Source: Solwaraspora sp. WMMD406 | Lineage (GTDB): Bacteria > Actinomycetota > Actinomycetes > Mycobacteriales > Micromonosporaceae | NCBI RefSeq assembly: GCF_029626025.1 | Contig: NZ_JARUBF010000001.1 | Coordinates: 4,216,001-4,280,000, forward strand | Length of the DNA stretch: 64,000 bases | Direction: 5' to 3' | Shown here: positions 41,533-50,187 of the stretch, piece after piece | Position numbering within the stretch: position 1 is the stretch's first letter | How the letters are laid out: each line of letters opens with the position of its first letter | Made by a program: the position numbers and the translations under genes | The notes under the pieces: generated by a model | Seen by the model: the letters and a program-made list of their open reading frames with translations, nothing else | Databases searched by the model: none | Told to the model about the DNA's origin: nothing

Positions 41533-42249
41533 TCAACTCCGCACCCAGAGCCGGACGCCCCGGTGGTCCAGCACGCTCATCACCGCCTCGTGCAACACCA
41601 GGCCGGCGGCTCGGGCCAGCAGAAGATCGAACCGACTGATGCTGCCGTCGGGCAGCCGGAGGTGGATGGTGCCGGTCCGCCGGTCCACCGCGCAGACGAC
41701 ACCGATCTCGGTCGGTACGCCGTTCGCGCCGCGGGTGACGACTCGGAACTCGGTGAGGTGGGTCGCCGGGCCGGGCCGCGCAGCGGCGATCTCGGCCCCG
41801 CTGGGCGGTGCGCCGCCTGGTCGGCCGCCCGGCCGGGCTGGTGATCGGTCCCTCGCTGGTCCCGGCGGCGAGGTGGTGCGATCTCGGGACGGCGGGGGAG
41901 CGCCTTCTCCGGCCGACGTGCTGCTTTCGCCGGCCGGTCGACCGGGTGCCGTCGGCCGTCGGCCGTGGTCGCTGTTGGCGGGGCGTGCCGGCCGACCGGC
42001 CGGCCAGGGTTCGGCCGGCGGAACCGGTCCGCTCCGTGGCACGAGCTCCGGTCGGCCGAGTACCAGCGTGTCCACTCCGGTGCCCACGGAACCGGTCACC
42101 CGATAACGGACGGTGACCGCTGTGGGGGAGAGGCCCAGCACCTCGCCGGGTCGCCAGGCGCCTGACCGGTGCACCCACACCGGGTCTCCCGGGTGGTAGA
42201 GCGGCGCGGGTCCAGCCCTGCCGTCAGGTGAGCGCGGGCTGGCGCCCAT
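41533..42249 (-). CDS. Hypothetical protein with N-terminal SH3/Tudor-like segment
   Basis: This 238-residue protein begins with a short beta-barrel-like segment (YHPGDPVWVHRSGAWRPGEVLGLSPTAVTVRYRV) typical of Tudor/SH3-type folds. A Pro/Ser/Arg-rich linker of about 90 residues follows, then a C-terminal beta-rich part (FRVVTRGANGVPTEIGVVCAVDRRTGTIHLRLPDGSISRF). I do not recognise the family. The C-ending codons and the separate folded ends support it as real. Confidence 0.55.
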   Translation of the reverse strand: MGASPRSPDGRAGPAPLYHPGDPVWVHRSGAWRPGEVLGLSPTAVTVRYRVTGSVGTGVDTLVLGRPELVPRSGPVPPAEPWPAGRPARPANSDHGRRPTAPGRPAGESSTSAGEGAPPPSRDRTTSPPGPARDRSPARPGGRPGGAPPSGAEIAAARPGPATHLTEFRVVTRGANGVPTEIGVVCAVDRRTGTIHLRLPDGSISRFDLLLARAAGLVLHEAVMSVLDHRGVRLWVRS

Positions 42250-42931
42250 CGCCGCTCACCCGTCGGACGTACCGCATTGTGTGAGATCTGCCTCTGGTCG
42301 CTGGGACAGGTCCTGATACCGCCTCGCCGACGATACTTCTCCGTGGCCGGGGACGGCAGAGGTAAATGCCAGGTGCTGATTCGGATATTGCGGACCTGAG
42401 CCCGGTTCGATCCGCCCATGCACTGACGTACGTCAATATTATTGTCACCCTGTCACGGGGTGCGTGCCACGGCTGGGGCAGGTTCGGGGCGGGCCGCCCG
42501 GCCTGCCGCGAGATCTCGCTTGTGGCCTATCCGACCCTCGGTGTGGTGACTGGGCGTACAGGCCGATTCCCAAGAAATCGGCAAGCGACTTTGCCGTCAC
42601 GAGGTGTGCGTCGCTTCTGACGTGCGCCGTCTCTGAAGTCGCGTTTCGGCGGTCGGTCCGATGGAGGCATTTCCCGCATCGACCTCGCGGGATTATGGTG
42701 ACTGTTGGTGATCGCATGGTCGACCCGACGTGGGTCTGCGGGTGCGGTGTCGGGTGCTGATGTGTCCCGAGATCGGGCCGGTGGTTCCAGGGGAGAGGAG
42801 CGACCCTGGAACCACCGGCCCGATCGGGTTCTGACGCGGCGGCGGGGACCGGCGGCGCGGACGGTGTCGCCACCGTCGCCAATCCGACGGTCGAGGTGGT
42901 GTCCCGCGAGCCCGGGTGGCGTGGGCTACCA
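42250..42931. other. Gene-poor region left of the Tn3-like element
   Basis: I see no supportable gene in these 680 bases. Base composition dips near 42430-42450 (AT-rich). The only clear structure is the perfect hairpin at 42771-42825. The last five bases (42927-42931) are the left copy of the target-site duplication of the mobile element. Confidence 0.6.
42771..42825. terminator. Perfect 22-bp stem hairpin, likely terminator
   Basis: Bases 42771-42792 pair perfectly with 42804-42825 around an 11-base loop. Before the mobile element inserted, this hairpin would have lain about 100 bases downstream of the minus-strand DUF6131 gene, so it was probably its terminator. No U-tract is seen, as is common in actinomycetes. 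Confidence 0.6.
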
Positions 42932-43043
42932 GGCCCCGCGCTTGGGTAGCTGACCCAGCCCGCCAATATTTTGATCTTGGCGTGGGGATGGTGATCGATC
43001 TTCCGTGATGTACGGGGTGTCGCTGCTTCGTTACGGTGACTGC

Positions 43044-43210
43044 ATGAGCGACTCGGCTGACCAGAAGCAGCGACGTAAGGCTGCACTGGAGGCGGGCCGG
43101 ATCCGACAGCTGCTCCGGCGGCACGGTGGCGCGAGTACGACGCCTCCCGCGAGGACGACCATTACGAAGGCGGATTCGAGATCGAGGTCGCGAGAGGCGG
43201 CCGGCCTCGA
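43044..43210 (+). pseudogene. Broken small basic-protein fragment inside the element
   Basis: A frame starting MSDSADQKQRRKAALEAGR runs about 28 codons, then plausible coding sense jumps to another frame near 43127 (WREYDASREDDHYEGGFEIE). This suggests a one-base frameshift in a former passenger gene. No family recognised. Confidence 0.35.
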
Positions 43211-43410
43211 ACCGCGCCGCGTCGTCACCTGTCAGACCCAGCTGGCGAACCAGGTAGTCCACCGCCGCCGGCGGGACCTCCCCGACATGCCGGGGGAACC
43301 GGCCCTCGATCTCGAAGAACTTCAACATACGCGCAGCTCAGCCGGCCCCGGCCGTGCAGCTGCGACAACACCTCCTGATCCGCGTCGACCAACGTCCACG
43401 ACGCGATCAT
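43170..43410 (-). pseudogene. Tn3-family transposase N-terminal fragment, frameshifted
   Basis: Two minus-strand frames together read ASWTLVDADQEVLSQLHGRGRL (from 43410) and then MLKFFEIEGRFPRHVGEVPP (from 43328), continuing AAVDYLVRQLGLTGDDA. This is the DUF4158 N-terminal region of Tn3-family transposases (LKFFEIEGRFPRH is highly characteristic). A frameshift lies between 43333 and 43328, and the remaining roughly 900 residues, including the DDE domain, are missing. Confidence 0.75.
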
Positions 43411-43630
43411 CTACGACGAGACCATGGAACGCGTGTCCGTCGACGAACGCGCCGCCACCCGCGCCGTCACCATCGCCGAGTACCGCGAATGGCCCGACCG
43501 CCTCGACTGGGACGAAGGCCCCGACGTCCTGCGCTACCCCGACCTCCACGACCCACCCGGTGACGAGACCGACGACGAAGACGACGACCTCGAACCCCTC
43601 CAACTCCACGACCACGACACTGCGGGCTGA
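43379..43630 (+). pseudogene. Acidic C-terminal gene fragment inside the element
   Basis: The frame reads VHDAIIYDETMERVSVDERAATRAV and ends in an acidic tail (DETDDEDDDLEPLQ) before a stop at 43628-43630. It lacks a proper start (ATG 43424 is internal to the apparent domain), so it seems the 3' end of a truncated passenger gene. No family recognised. Confidence 0.35.
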
Positions 43631-43751
43631 CCCTCACGCCCTCCCGACAACCGGCCCGGGTAGCAAGGTCCTTGCCCCCGGGCCGGTCCACATCCAACCC
43701 ACAACAAGATCAACTATTTGGCGGGCTGGGTCAGCTACCCAAGCGCGGGGC

Positions 43752-43907
43752 CTACCAGTAGTGCTTTCGTCCGCCCACCGGCCGGCCGACCGCGCCGAGG
43801 ATGAACAGGACCGCGCCGACCAGCAGCAGGATTACTCCCAGGGTGTAGAGGATGGAGATGTTCAGTACCAGTCCGAGGACGAGCAGGATCAAGCCGAGTA
43901 GCAACAT
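43752..43907 (-). CDS. Small two-helix membrane protein (DUF6131-like)
   Basis: This 51-residue protein is almost wholly hydrophobic: MLLLGLILLVLGLVLNISI, then LYTLGVILLLVGAVLFILGAVG and a basic tail (RPVGGRKHYW), the layout of the actinobacterial DUF6131 family. ATG 43907 is preceded by GGAG. The TAG stop (43752-43754) is completed by the last base of the adjoining mobile element, so the protein survives the insertion unchanged. Its function is unknown. Confidence 0.8.
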   Translation of the reverse strand: MLLLGLILLVLGLVLNISILYTLGVILLLVGAVLFILGAVGRPVGGRKHYW

Positions 43908-44283
43908 GGTGGCGCTCCTAACCGCAGGTTGTTCGAGGTGGTCCACTCGTACCCGGGAGCGCGTCCGGTCAATCCCCGAGTATCGACAAGCGTGGCGTGC
44001 TGAGGGCCCGGTCAGGACACCTCGGTAGCCCTTCCGATGGTCGTACCAGTTCGCCGGACCCTTCCGACCAGACACCTAGCGTCCTAGGATGCTCTAGACG
44101 ACGTGCGCCGCCACCTACCGGAGATCCATTTCGTACCAAGCGATTCGACAGTCCCTAAAGGACCTAGTGAGAAGCGCTGACCGTACGGACGGCCCGGGTG
44201 CGCGAGGCGTCAGGTCAGGAGTCGCAGCTCAACCAACCAGATGGACGCCGGAAACTCGCAAACGGCGAGCCGGGCGCGAAACC
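43908..44283. other. Intergenic region, no supportable gene
   Basis: These 376 bases hold the upstream region of the DUF6131 gene and the 3' flank of the TetR gene. I see no coding pattern, repeat or strong hairpin. Confidence 0.6.
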
Positions 44284-44871
44284 CTAGCGACGAGGAGTGA
44301 TCCCGTCCAGGAAGACGGTCGTGCAGTCGTTGACGAGACGGTGGAGGGGGTATTTGGTGCTGGGCTTGAACCATCGGACGGTGAGCCATACCGCGTCTCG
44401 GGTGAGCCGGTAGAAGGTTTTCGGATCCACGTCGGTGCGGAACGATCCGTCCAGCCGGCCGGTATCGATGACACCGAGCCAGATCTGCTCGATGTCGCGA
44501 CCCGCTGTCCGGAGGTATCCGAAACGGTGCAAGCTGCGCAGATAGTTGGCGTCGTTCTGGTAGATCTCGCACGCGTACGGGTGGGCCGCCGCGCTTTCCA
44601 AGGTGGCCCGGATCAGGTTGCGCAGCTGCGTCGCGGGCCCGTCGGCTCCCTCCAGAGCCGCGTGGTATCGGTCGCGCAGATCGTTGAGATAGCCGGCGAG
44701 AATCTCATCGACCATCGCCTCCTTGGACTCGAAATGGTGGTAAAGGCTGCCGGACAGGATCCCGACCTCGTCGGCGATCTCTCGTACCGTGGTTCCGGCG
44801 ACGCCCTTGCTGGCGAAGAGCGCACCGGCCCGGTGGAGTATGTGGTCCCGGCGGCTGCGGGAAGTCCCCAT
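44284..44871 (-). CDS. TetR-family regulator (KstR2-like)
   Basis: This 195-residue repressor has the TetR helix-turn-helix at the start (RDHILHRAGALFASKGVAGTTVREIADEVGILSGSLYHHFESKEAMVDEIL) and a ligand domain with ACEIYQNDANYLRS and RDAVWLTVRWFKP. The wording resembles KstR2 and related acyl-CoA-sensing repressors of steroid or fatty acid catabolism. ATG 44871 lies behind AGGGAG; in-frame ATGs 9 and 12 bases further up are alternatives. No catabolic operon is adjacent, so its targets are not evident. Confidence 0.86.
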   Translation of the reverse strand: MGTSRSRRDHILHRAGALFASKGVAGTTVREIADEVGILSGSLYHHFESKEAMVDEILAGYLNDLRDRYHAALEGADGPATQLRNLIRATLESAAAHPYACEIYQNDANYLRSLHRFGYLRTAGRDIEQIWLGVIDTGRLDGSFRTDVDPKTFYRLTRDAVWLTVRWFKPSTKYPLHRLVNDCTTVFLDGITPRR

Positions 44872-45134
44872 CGTCTCCCTCATCATGTATTGATAGAACG
44901 AGCATTTGCTTGGCACCTTCCGTGTCGAACCACCACTGAGCTGGCCTTGGCCGGAGTCGGCAATCAACCATCGTGGCTATCTGACCTATGTGAGCGGTGA
45001 CTGGTTCGGCGTCCCCGCCGATCGCGGGCGGAAGGTACGCCGCCAGTGTAGGACCTGCTTGGACAGCCCGCCGGTGGTGTATTCGCCCTGTCGTCCAGTG
45101 TGGCTGGTAGCGGTGCGACGGACTGTCCGGCCGA

Positions 45135-45410
45135 TCAGTCGACGTAGTCGTCGTCCGATCCGTCGACACCAGCGGCTCCGCCACGATCCGCGCACCCGGC
45201 GGGTGAATCCGTCGTGGACCGGCCGTCGGAGCGGGCCCCCCGCCCCCCGCCACGGCTGCGGATGGCGATACCTGAGTAGTGCAGCCGGCGGTGCACGTAG
45301 CTGTACGAGACGCCCAGATCAGCGGCGATTCGTCGGATCGGCTGGCCGGACAGGTACCGGGCGACGATCTCCGCGTTCGTCGGACGTTGGTCGGGATGGT
45401 CGGCGCGCAT
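45135..45410 (-). CDS. Small helix-turn-helix protein
   Basis: This 91-residue protein has one helix-turn-helix (NAEIVARYLSGQPIRRIAADLGVSYSYVHRRLHYSGIAIRSRG) like small actinobacterial DNA-binding proteins related to resolvase HTH_7 domains. A disordered acidic/Gly-rich tail follows. ATG 45410 has GGAG six bases upstream. It may be a small regulator; no target is apparent. Confidence 0.75.
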   Translation of the reverse strand: MRADHPDQRPTNAEIVARYLSGQPIRRIAADLGVSYSYVHRRLHYSGIAIRSRGGGRGARSDGRSTTDSPAGCADRGGAAGVDGSDDDYVD

Positions 45411-45540
45411 GGCGAGCTCCGATGCCTAGACGGACTACCGGAGCCGGGCGGGGTGCCGGACCGGCACCCGGTACGTCGCGCGGCCGATGCCGCTGGTTGA
45501 CACGACGTGGTGTCGGATCAACGGCAGGAGCCGGATCGAC

Positions 45541-45582
45541 GACGACTGCCCCGAGGATCGCTCGATCTTCGGGGCAGTCGTC
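45541..45582 (-). terminator. Hairpin terminator of the beta-propeller gene
   Basis: Arms 45541-45560 and 45563-45582 match over 20 bases with one mismatch and a 2-base loop. The hairpin sits 17 bases downstream of the stop of the minus-strand gene at 45600, a typical terminator position. Confidence 0.7.
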
Positions 45583-45599
45583 CGGCCACGTCCGTGGCG

Positions 45600-46892
45600 T
45601 CAGCCCACGCTCACCCGCGTCGTGGTGCCACTGGTCAGGTCGTGTACGAACACGTCCCGGGCCGAGTTGGTGTCGCCGGGCACCAGATCGGTGGCGTCGG
45701 AGGCGAACGTCACGTAATGTCCGTTGGCGCTGAGGACCGCCCACCGAGAAGACCCGGTGCCGGGACCGCCCAGGGTCGAGCGGCTCACCAGGTACGTCCG
45801 GGCGGCCTCCCGGTCCCGCACGTACACCTGTGTCGGGCCGGCGACGGACCCGACGGTCAGGTTGGTCGAACTCGATTCGAAGGCCACGTAGCGACCGGTG
45901 GCGCTGAGGTTTCCGCCGCTGGCACCGAGGTCGGCCTCGCCACCGCCGTCGGCCAGACTCACCCGCGAGGTCCGGCCGTTGTGCGTGTTGTGTACGAACA
46001 CGTCGGTGGCGCCGTTGGTGTCGTCGGGAGCCAGATTCGTCGCGGCCGAGTCCATCAGCACGAACTGCCCGTTGCGGCTGATCGACCGAAGGTGCGTCGA
46101 CGCGTCGGCCGGCATGCCGGTGGTGGCGGTGCTGACAGCGGTCACCGCCGCGCTGGGAACATGGTGCCGGTAGCTAACCCAGCCGGACTGTGCCGAGCGC
46201 AGGTCGTAGCCGAGATGGTCACCGTCGGCGCTGGTGACCGGGCTCCACCCCGGTGCCAGGGAGTCGGCCGGTATCGGCCCGATCAGGCTGGTGCTGCCGA
46301 CCGACCGGTCCCGCAGGTAGAGGTGACGTGTCCCGGTCGGGGTGCCACCGGACACCAGGTTCGTCGCGCTGGATTGGAAGATCACGTACCGCCCGTCGGC
46401 GCTGACTCCCGCCGGCACCGACCAGTCGTTGGCAGCGGTGCCGTCGCTGGCGACGCTGACCAGTTCGGTGTGCCCTTGACGGAGATCGCGGAGGAAGGCG
46501 TCGGTGACGCCGTTGAGGTCGTTGCCGACCAGTCCGTCCGCGTTGCTGCCGAAGACGGCGTATCGGCCGTACAGGCTCAGCTGTGCCGGGCCGGTCACCG
46601 GGGCCGTCGGTACGTCTCCGGCGGTGGTGACGTCGACGAGTTCGGTCGTGGCCTGTTCCACGTCGCGCAGGTAGAGGTGCCACGCGCCGCGACCACCATC
46701 GACCAGGTTGGTGGCCGTCGAGGTGAACAGGGCGTAGCGTCCGTCCGCGCTGATCCCGACCGGGGTCGAGTAGCTGTCCGCCTGGACCTCGCCCGGGAAG
46801 GTCGCCCCGTGGGCTGGTGTCGCACCGGGGGCGAGCAGGAGAATCCCGGGTAGAAGTCCCGCGGTCAGCCGTCGCAGGGCCGACGAGGCCAT
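45600..46892 (-). CDS. Secreted TolB/WD40-like seven-bladed propeller protein
   Basis: This 430-residue protein starts at ATG 46892 (GGAGG upstream) with a Sec signal (LRRLTAGLLPGILLLAPGATPAHGA). The rest consists of about seven repeats of the form GISADGRYALFTSTATNLV, each followed by a segment such as HLYLRDVEQATTELVDV, the PD40/TolB propeller pattern with the DGRY-F-S core. It is likely an extracellular binding or scaffold protein. No catalytic motif is visible. Confidence 0.8.
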   Translation of the reverse strand: MASSALRRLTAGLLPGILLLAPGATPAHGATFPGEVQADSYSTPVGISADGRYALFTSTATNLVDGGRGAWHLYLRDVEQATTELVDVTTAGDVPTAPVTGPAQLSLYGRYAVFGSNADGLVGNDLNGVTDAFLRDLRQGHTELVSVASDGTAANDWSVPAGVSADGRYVIFQSSATNLVSGGTPTGTRHLYLRDRSVGSTSLIGPIPADSLAPGWSPVTSADGDHLGYDLRSAQSGWVSYRHHVPSAAVTAVSTATTGMPADASTHLRSISRNGQFVLMDSAATNLAPDDTNGATDVFVHNTHNGRTSRVSLADGGGEADLGASGGNLSATGRYVAFESSSTNLTVGSVAGPTQVYVRDREAARTYLVSRSTLGGPGTGSSRWAVLSANGHYVTFASDATDLVPGDTNSARDVFVHDLTSGTTTRVSVG

Positions 46893-47029
46893 ACATCCTC
46901 CAGATGGGATCGAGGAGAGGGTACGGCCCGGGTGGGGCCGCTCGCGGGACACTACCGTACGTCACTTCCGGCTCTCTGTCCGTTTGGTGACATGGCGTCG
47001 GGTGACCGGACCGGTCGCACCGCCTACGT

Positions 47030-48670
47030 TCAACCCAGGTAGGACTGTGACGGTGCGTACTCGCGCCGCAGCGCCGCCGTACCGGCTTCGACGGACCACC
47101 CGGCGACCCAGCTGCTGCCGCTGGCGGGGTCCGTCCGGTCGGCCAGGTGGTACCAGTCCATCCGGCACCGCTGCGTGGTGACGGTGACCACGCCGTATCC
47201 ATGTCCGTCCAGCTCGGTCCACCGTACGTGCGGGTTGGTGGCGCGCAGCAGTCCGGCGGCGAGGGCGCTGAGAGCGTTGCCGGCGGGCAGGCCGAGGAAG
47301 TCGTCGACGTTGTCGCTCGTCACCGACGGCACGACGAACTCCACGGCGGCGGGTCGGTTCGGCCCGGTCGACCTGGTGGTGATCTCGTTCGCCCACGAGG
47401 TGTGGATGTCGCCGGTGAGGAAGACGACATCGGTGGTGCCGGCCCGCTGGAGCTCGTCGACCAGCGCGTTGCGGTCGGCGTTGTAGCCATCCCACTGGTC
47501 GACGTTGAGGATCAACCCGTTCTCCGGGATCCCCAGTAGCCGTCCGAGCGGGCCGAGCAACCAGGCCGGTAGCGAACCGACGTCCAGCCGGGCGATCATC
47601 ACCGGGTTGCCGACCAGCTTCCACCGGGCGTCGGAGTCGACCAGCCCGGTACGCAGCCACCGCATCTGGTCTGCGCCGGTGATGGTCCGGGTCGGGTCGT
47701 CGACGGCGACGCCGGAGGCCTGCTCGGACCGGTGGGTCCGCAGATCCAGCAGGGACAGCTCGGCGAGCCGACCGAAGCGCAGCCGCCGGTAGATGTGGCC
47801 GTCCGATCCGACGCGGACGGGCATCCACTCGAAGTAGGCCTGCCGGGCGGCGGCCAGCCGCCGCCCCCAGTCACCTTCGACGCCGGGCGTGTGGTTCTCG
47901 GCGCCGCCGGACCACTGGTCGTTGGCGACCTCGTGGTCGTCCCAGGTGATCGCCCACGGAACGGCCGCGTGCAGGGCCTGCAGGTCCGGGTCGCTTTTGT
48001 ACAGTGCGTGCCGGACGCGGTAGTCGGCGAGGCTGAGGGTCTCGTGTGCCGGCCGCACCGGCCGGACCACCCGGTCGCCGGCGGCGAACTCGCCTGTACC
48101 GTATTCGTACAGGTAGTCACCGAGGTGGACGACGAGGTCGAGGTCCGTACGCCGGGCCAGGTGGCGGTAGGCGGCGAAGTGCCCGGCCTCCCAGTTGGCG
48201 CAGGACACGACACCGACGCGCAGCTCGTCGACATCCGCGGTGGCGGCCGGGGCGGTAGTCGTACGGCCGACCGGCGACCACTGGCCCTGGTAGCCGAAGC
48301 GATACCAGTAGGTGGTGCCGGGAGCCAGGCCGACGCAGTCGACCTTCACGGTGTGGTCGCGCGATGCTCCGGTGGCGATGGTGCCAGCGGCGGCCAGGAC
48401 GGTGAAGTCGGGGTCGGTGGCCACCTGCCAGGTGAGAGTCACGTCAGGTCCGTCGCCCGATCCGGGGGTGGCGTCGTCGGTGGGGGTGACCCTGGTCCAC
48501 AGCAGGACGCCGTCGGGTGTCGGGTCGCCGGAGGCGACGCCGTGGCGGAACGCTGCGTCCGCCGCGTGGGCGGGATCGGCCGAGTGGAGCACCGCGCCGG
48601 CCAGGACAGCGGTGCCGGCCGAGGTTCCGGCGATCCGCAACAAGGTACGCCGGTCGATGGAGGTCGTCAT
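47030..48670 (-). CDS. phoD: Alkaline phosphatase D
   Basis: This 546-residue protein has a Tat signal (IDRRTLLRIAGTSAGTAVLAG) and the PhoD N-terminal domain (FRHGVASGDPTPDGVLLWTRVTP), then the metallophosphatase core: HLGDYLYEYG, AITWDDHEVANDQW and VFLTGDIHTSWANEI. PhoD is a Ca/Fe-dependent secreted phosphodiesterase/phosphomonoesterase used under phosphate limitation. ATG 48670 places the twin Arg at residues 7-8; the frame extends to 48769 without a better start. It follows a CopC-like gene by 11 bases, so it may be the last gene of a three-gene operon. Confidence 0.92.
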   Translation of the reverse strand: MTTSIDRRTLLRIAGTSAGTAVLAGAVLHSADPAHAADAAFRHGVASGDPTPDGVLLWTRVTPTDDATPGSGDGPDVTLTWQVATDPDFTVLAAAGTIATGASRDHTVKVDCVGLAPGTTYWYRFGYQGQWSPVGRTTTAPAATADVDELRVGVVSCANWEAGHFAAYRHLARRTDLDLVVHLGDYLYEYGTGEFAAGDRVVRPVRPAHETLSLADYRVRHALYKSDPDLQALHAAVPWAITWDDHEVANDQWSGGAENHTPGVEGDWGRRLAAARQAYFEWMPVRVGSDGHIYRRLRFGRLAELSLLDLRTHRSEQASGVAVDDPTRTITGADQMRWLRTGLVDSDARWKLVGNPVMIARLDVGSLPAWLLGPLGRLLGIPENGLILNVDQWDGYNADRNALVDELQRAGTTDVVFLTGDIHTSWANEITTRSTGPNRPAAVEFVVPSVTSDNVDDFLGLPAGNALSALAAGLLRATNPHVRWTELDGHGYGVVTVTTQRCRMDWYHLADRTDPASGSSWVAGWSVEAGTAALRREYAPSQSYLG

Positions 48671-48681
48671 GACCTTTGTGT

Positions 48682-49335
48682 CTAGTCGGTCCGGTGCGGA
48701 TCCTGATCCTGTCGTCCGAGGATTTCGTCGAGTCTTCGTCTCTCGTTCCGGCGGCGCTCGGTCTGCCACGGTGTGACGTAGCGGGCGACGCCGGGGCGTT
48801 CCGGTCGGCGCAGCATCAGTAGGGCGCAGATGCCGGCGACGAGGAGAGCGTTCGCCGCCAGCAGGATGCCGCTGAGCGGATCGATGTTGTGTACGTGGCC
48901 GGCTTCGGCCAGCAGCGCGTCGACGTCGGGTTGCGCACTGGCCGGGGGGCGACCGGTGCCGACGCTGAACCGGAGGACGCCCCGTGCCTCGCCGCCGTCG
49001 GTGAATTCGACGTGGTAGGCCACGGTGAGGTCGCCGGTGACGTCACCCAGCCGTACGGGTTGGCGCAGCTGGTGGTCGGGGCCGGGGCGCAGCGGTCCGG
49101 CGTTGTGTACGGTGCCCGCGTCGTCGGCGACCGCCACGTGTGAGTCGGCCAGCCGCACTTCAGCGGAGAAGGCGAGTTCGACGGCTTCCGGGGCGTGCGG
49201 CAGGCTGGCCTGATCAGGTGGATTGGCGGTGGTGATGCTGGCCGGCTGGGTACCGCTGGTCCCGCCGGCGCAGGCGGCGGGGACGAGCAGCGTGAGGCCG
49301 GCCAGCACCATGCCCAGCGGGCGGCCGAGCGGCAT
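48682..49335 (-). CDS. CopC-domain lipoprotein with C-terminal membrane anchor
   Basis: This 217-residue protein has a lipobox (LLVPAAC, Cys 22) and a CopC/YobA-like beta domain (HAPEAVELAFSAEVRLADSHVAVADDAG, DLTVAYHVEFTDGGEARGVLRFSVG), then a TM segment (ILLAANALLVAGICALLML) and a charged cytoplasmic tail. CopC domains bind copper outside the membrane; the usual first His after the signal is not evident, so metal binding is uncertain. It starts one base after the His-rich membrane protein gene and probably works with it. Confidence 0.72.
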   Translation of the reverse strand: MPLGRPLGMVLAGLTLLVPAACAGGTSGTQPASITTANPPDQASLPHAPEAVELAFSAEVRLADSHVAVADDAGTVHNAGPLRPGPDHQLRQPVRLGDVTGDLTVAYHVEFTDGGEARGVLRFSVGTGRPPASAQPDVDALLAEAGHVHNIDPLSGILLAANALLVAGICALLMLRRPERPGVARYVTPWQTERRRNERRRLDEILGRQDQDPHRTD

Positions 49336-49336
49336 G

Positions 49337-49933
49337 TCAGGCCGTGGCCGTGGCCGAGGGGGAGGACGTCGGCAGGTTCCTGGCCGGCTTGTGGACGCAG
49401 CTGCACGACGAGGCGTCGAGCTCGGCCTGGTTGGGGCGCAGGTGCAGGTACATCGCGACGAGCATCGGAAGGAACACGACCGAGTTGTAGAACAGGTGGA
49501 GCTCGACGCGGGCGATCACCAGTTGGACGATGCTGGTCGGCACGGCCGCGCCGAACAGGTTGGCGCCGACCTGGACCTGGATGAGCAGCAGCAGGTGCTC
49601 GATGTGGTGCCAGAACTGAATCACCAGGGCGATCGTCCACCACGTCTTGGCTCTGCCGACGAAGCCGGGTCGGAGCAGGAACAGGCCGATGAGCATGATG
49701 ATCGCGTACGCGTAGTGCAGCCATTCCTCGGTGACCAGCCAGGGAAAGTAGTGGCCGAGTACGCCTCGCGACTGTGGGCGGGGCATGCCGAGTACCCAGA
49801 TCTGGTAGGCCTGCACGAGGTGCTCGGCCCAGTGGGCGATGACGATCAAGAGGTAGATGTTGAGGGCACTGCGGTGGTGCCGTCCGTTGAGCTGGGCGAG
49901 GAATCCGGCACGGGCGGGACGGGCGGTGGCCAT
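49337..49933 (-). CDS. His-rich integral membrane protein
   Basis: This 198-residue protein has about four TM helices with paired His/Glu residues: IAHWAEHLVQAYQIW, TEEWLHYAYAIIML, IQFWHHIEHLLLLIQ and RVELHLFYNSVVFLP. The HxxxH and HHxxH spacings recall membrane metal sites (di-iron or copper/heme). ATG 49933 has GAGG seven bases up. It is the first gene of an operon with the CopC-like protein and PhoD. Family not recognised; a role in copper or oxidase biology is inference. Confidence 0.65.
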   Translation of the reverse strand: MATARPARAGFLAQLNGRHHRSALNIYLLIVIAHWAEHLVQAYQIWVLGMPRPQSRGVLGHYFPWLVTEEWLHYAYAIIMLIGLFLLRPGFVGRAKTWWTIALVIQFWHHIEHLLLLIQVQVGANLFGAAVPTSIVQLVIARVELHLFYNSVVFLPMLVAMYLHLRPNQAELDASSCSCVHKPARNLPTSSPSATATA

Positions 49934-50187
49934 AGGGGACCTCTTCCTCGGGGCAGGGTGGTCCGTCACCCAGGAGTATATGAGCGTGGCGTGCGCGGGC
50001 GGTTCTTCAAATATGCGGGCCTAGGGCTTTTCGAACGTACGGGCCGGCGCGCTGCCGGGTGTGGTCGAGGCATGCCGTCGGCCGGCTGTCCAGCTGTTGT
50101 CGGCAAGCCGATAGCGCGACGTCGGGTGCGGCGCGGAGTCGGCTGTGGCGTTATGGTCGTGCGGGCGTCTACACAGGAGTGGGCAGG

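Larger units (their letters stand above)
42932..43752. mobile_element. Decayed Tn3-like element with 35-bp inverted repeats
   Basis: The 821-base element is bounded by perfect 35-bp inverted repeats (42932-42966 and 43718-43752); weaker similarity continues for about 20 bases inward. It is flanked by the 5-bp direct repeat TACCA (42927-42931 and 43753-43757), the duplication size expected for Tn3-family transposition. Inside are a frameshifted N-terminal transposase fragment and two broken plus-strand fragments, so it cannot move by itself. The insertion lies in the stop codon of the DUF6131 gene; the terminal C of the element restores the TAG. Confidence 0.8.

Noticed and set aside
44167-45000. 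277-codon plus-strand frame opposite the TetR gene
   Set aside because: Shadow of the well-supported TetR reading frame.
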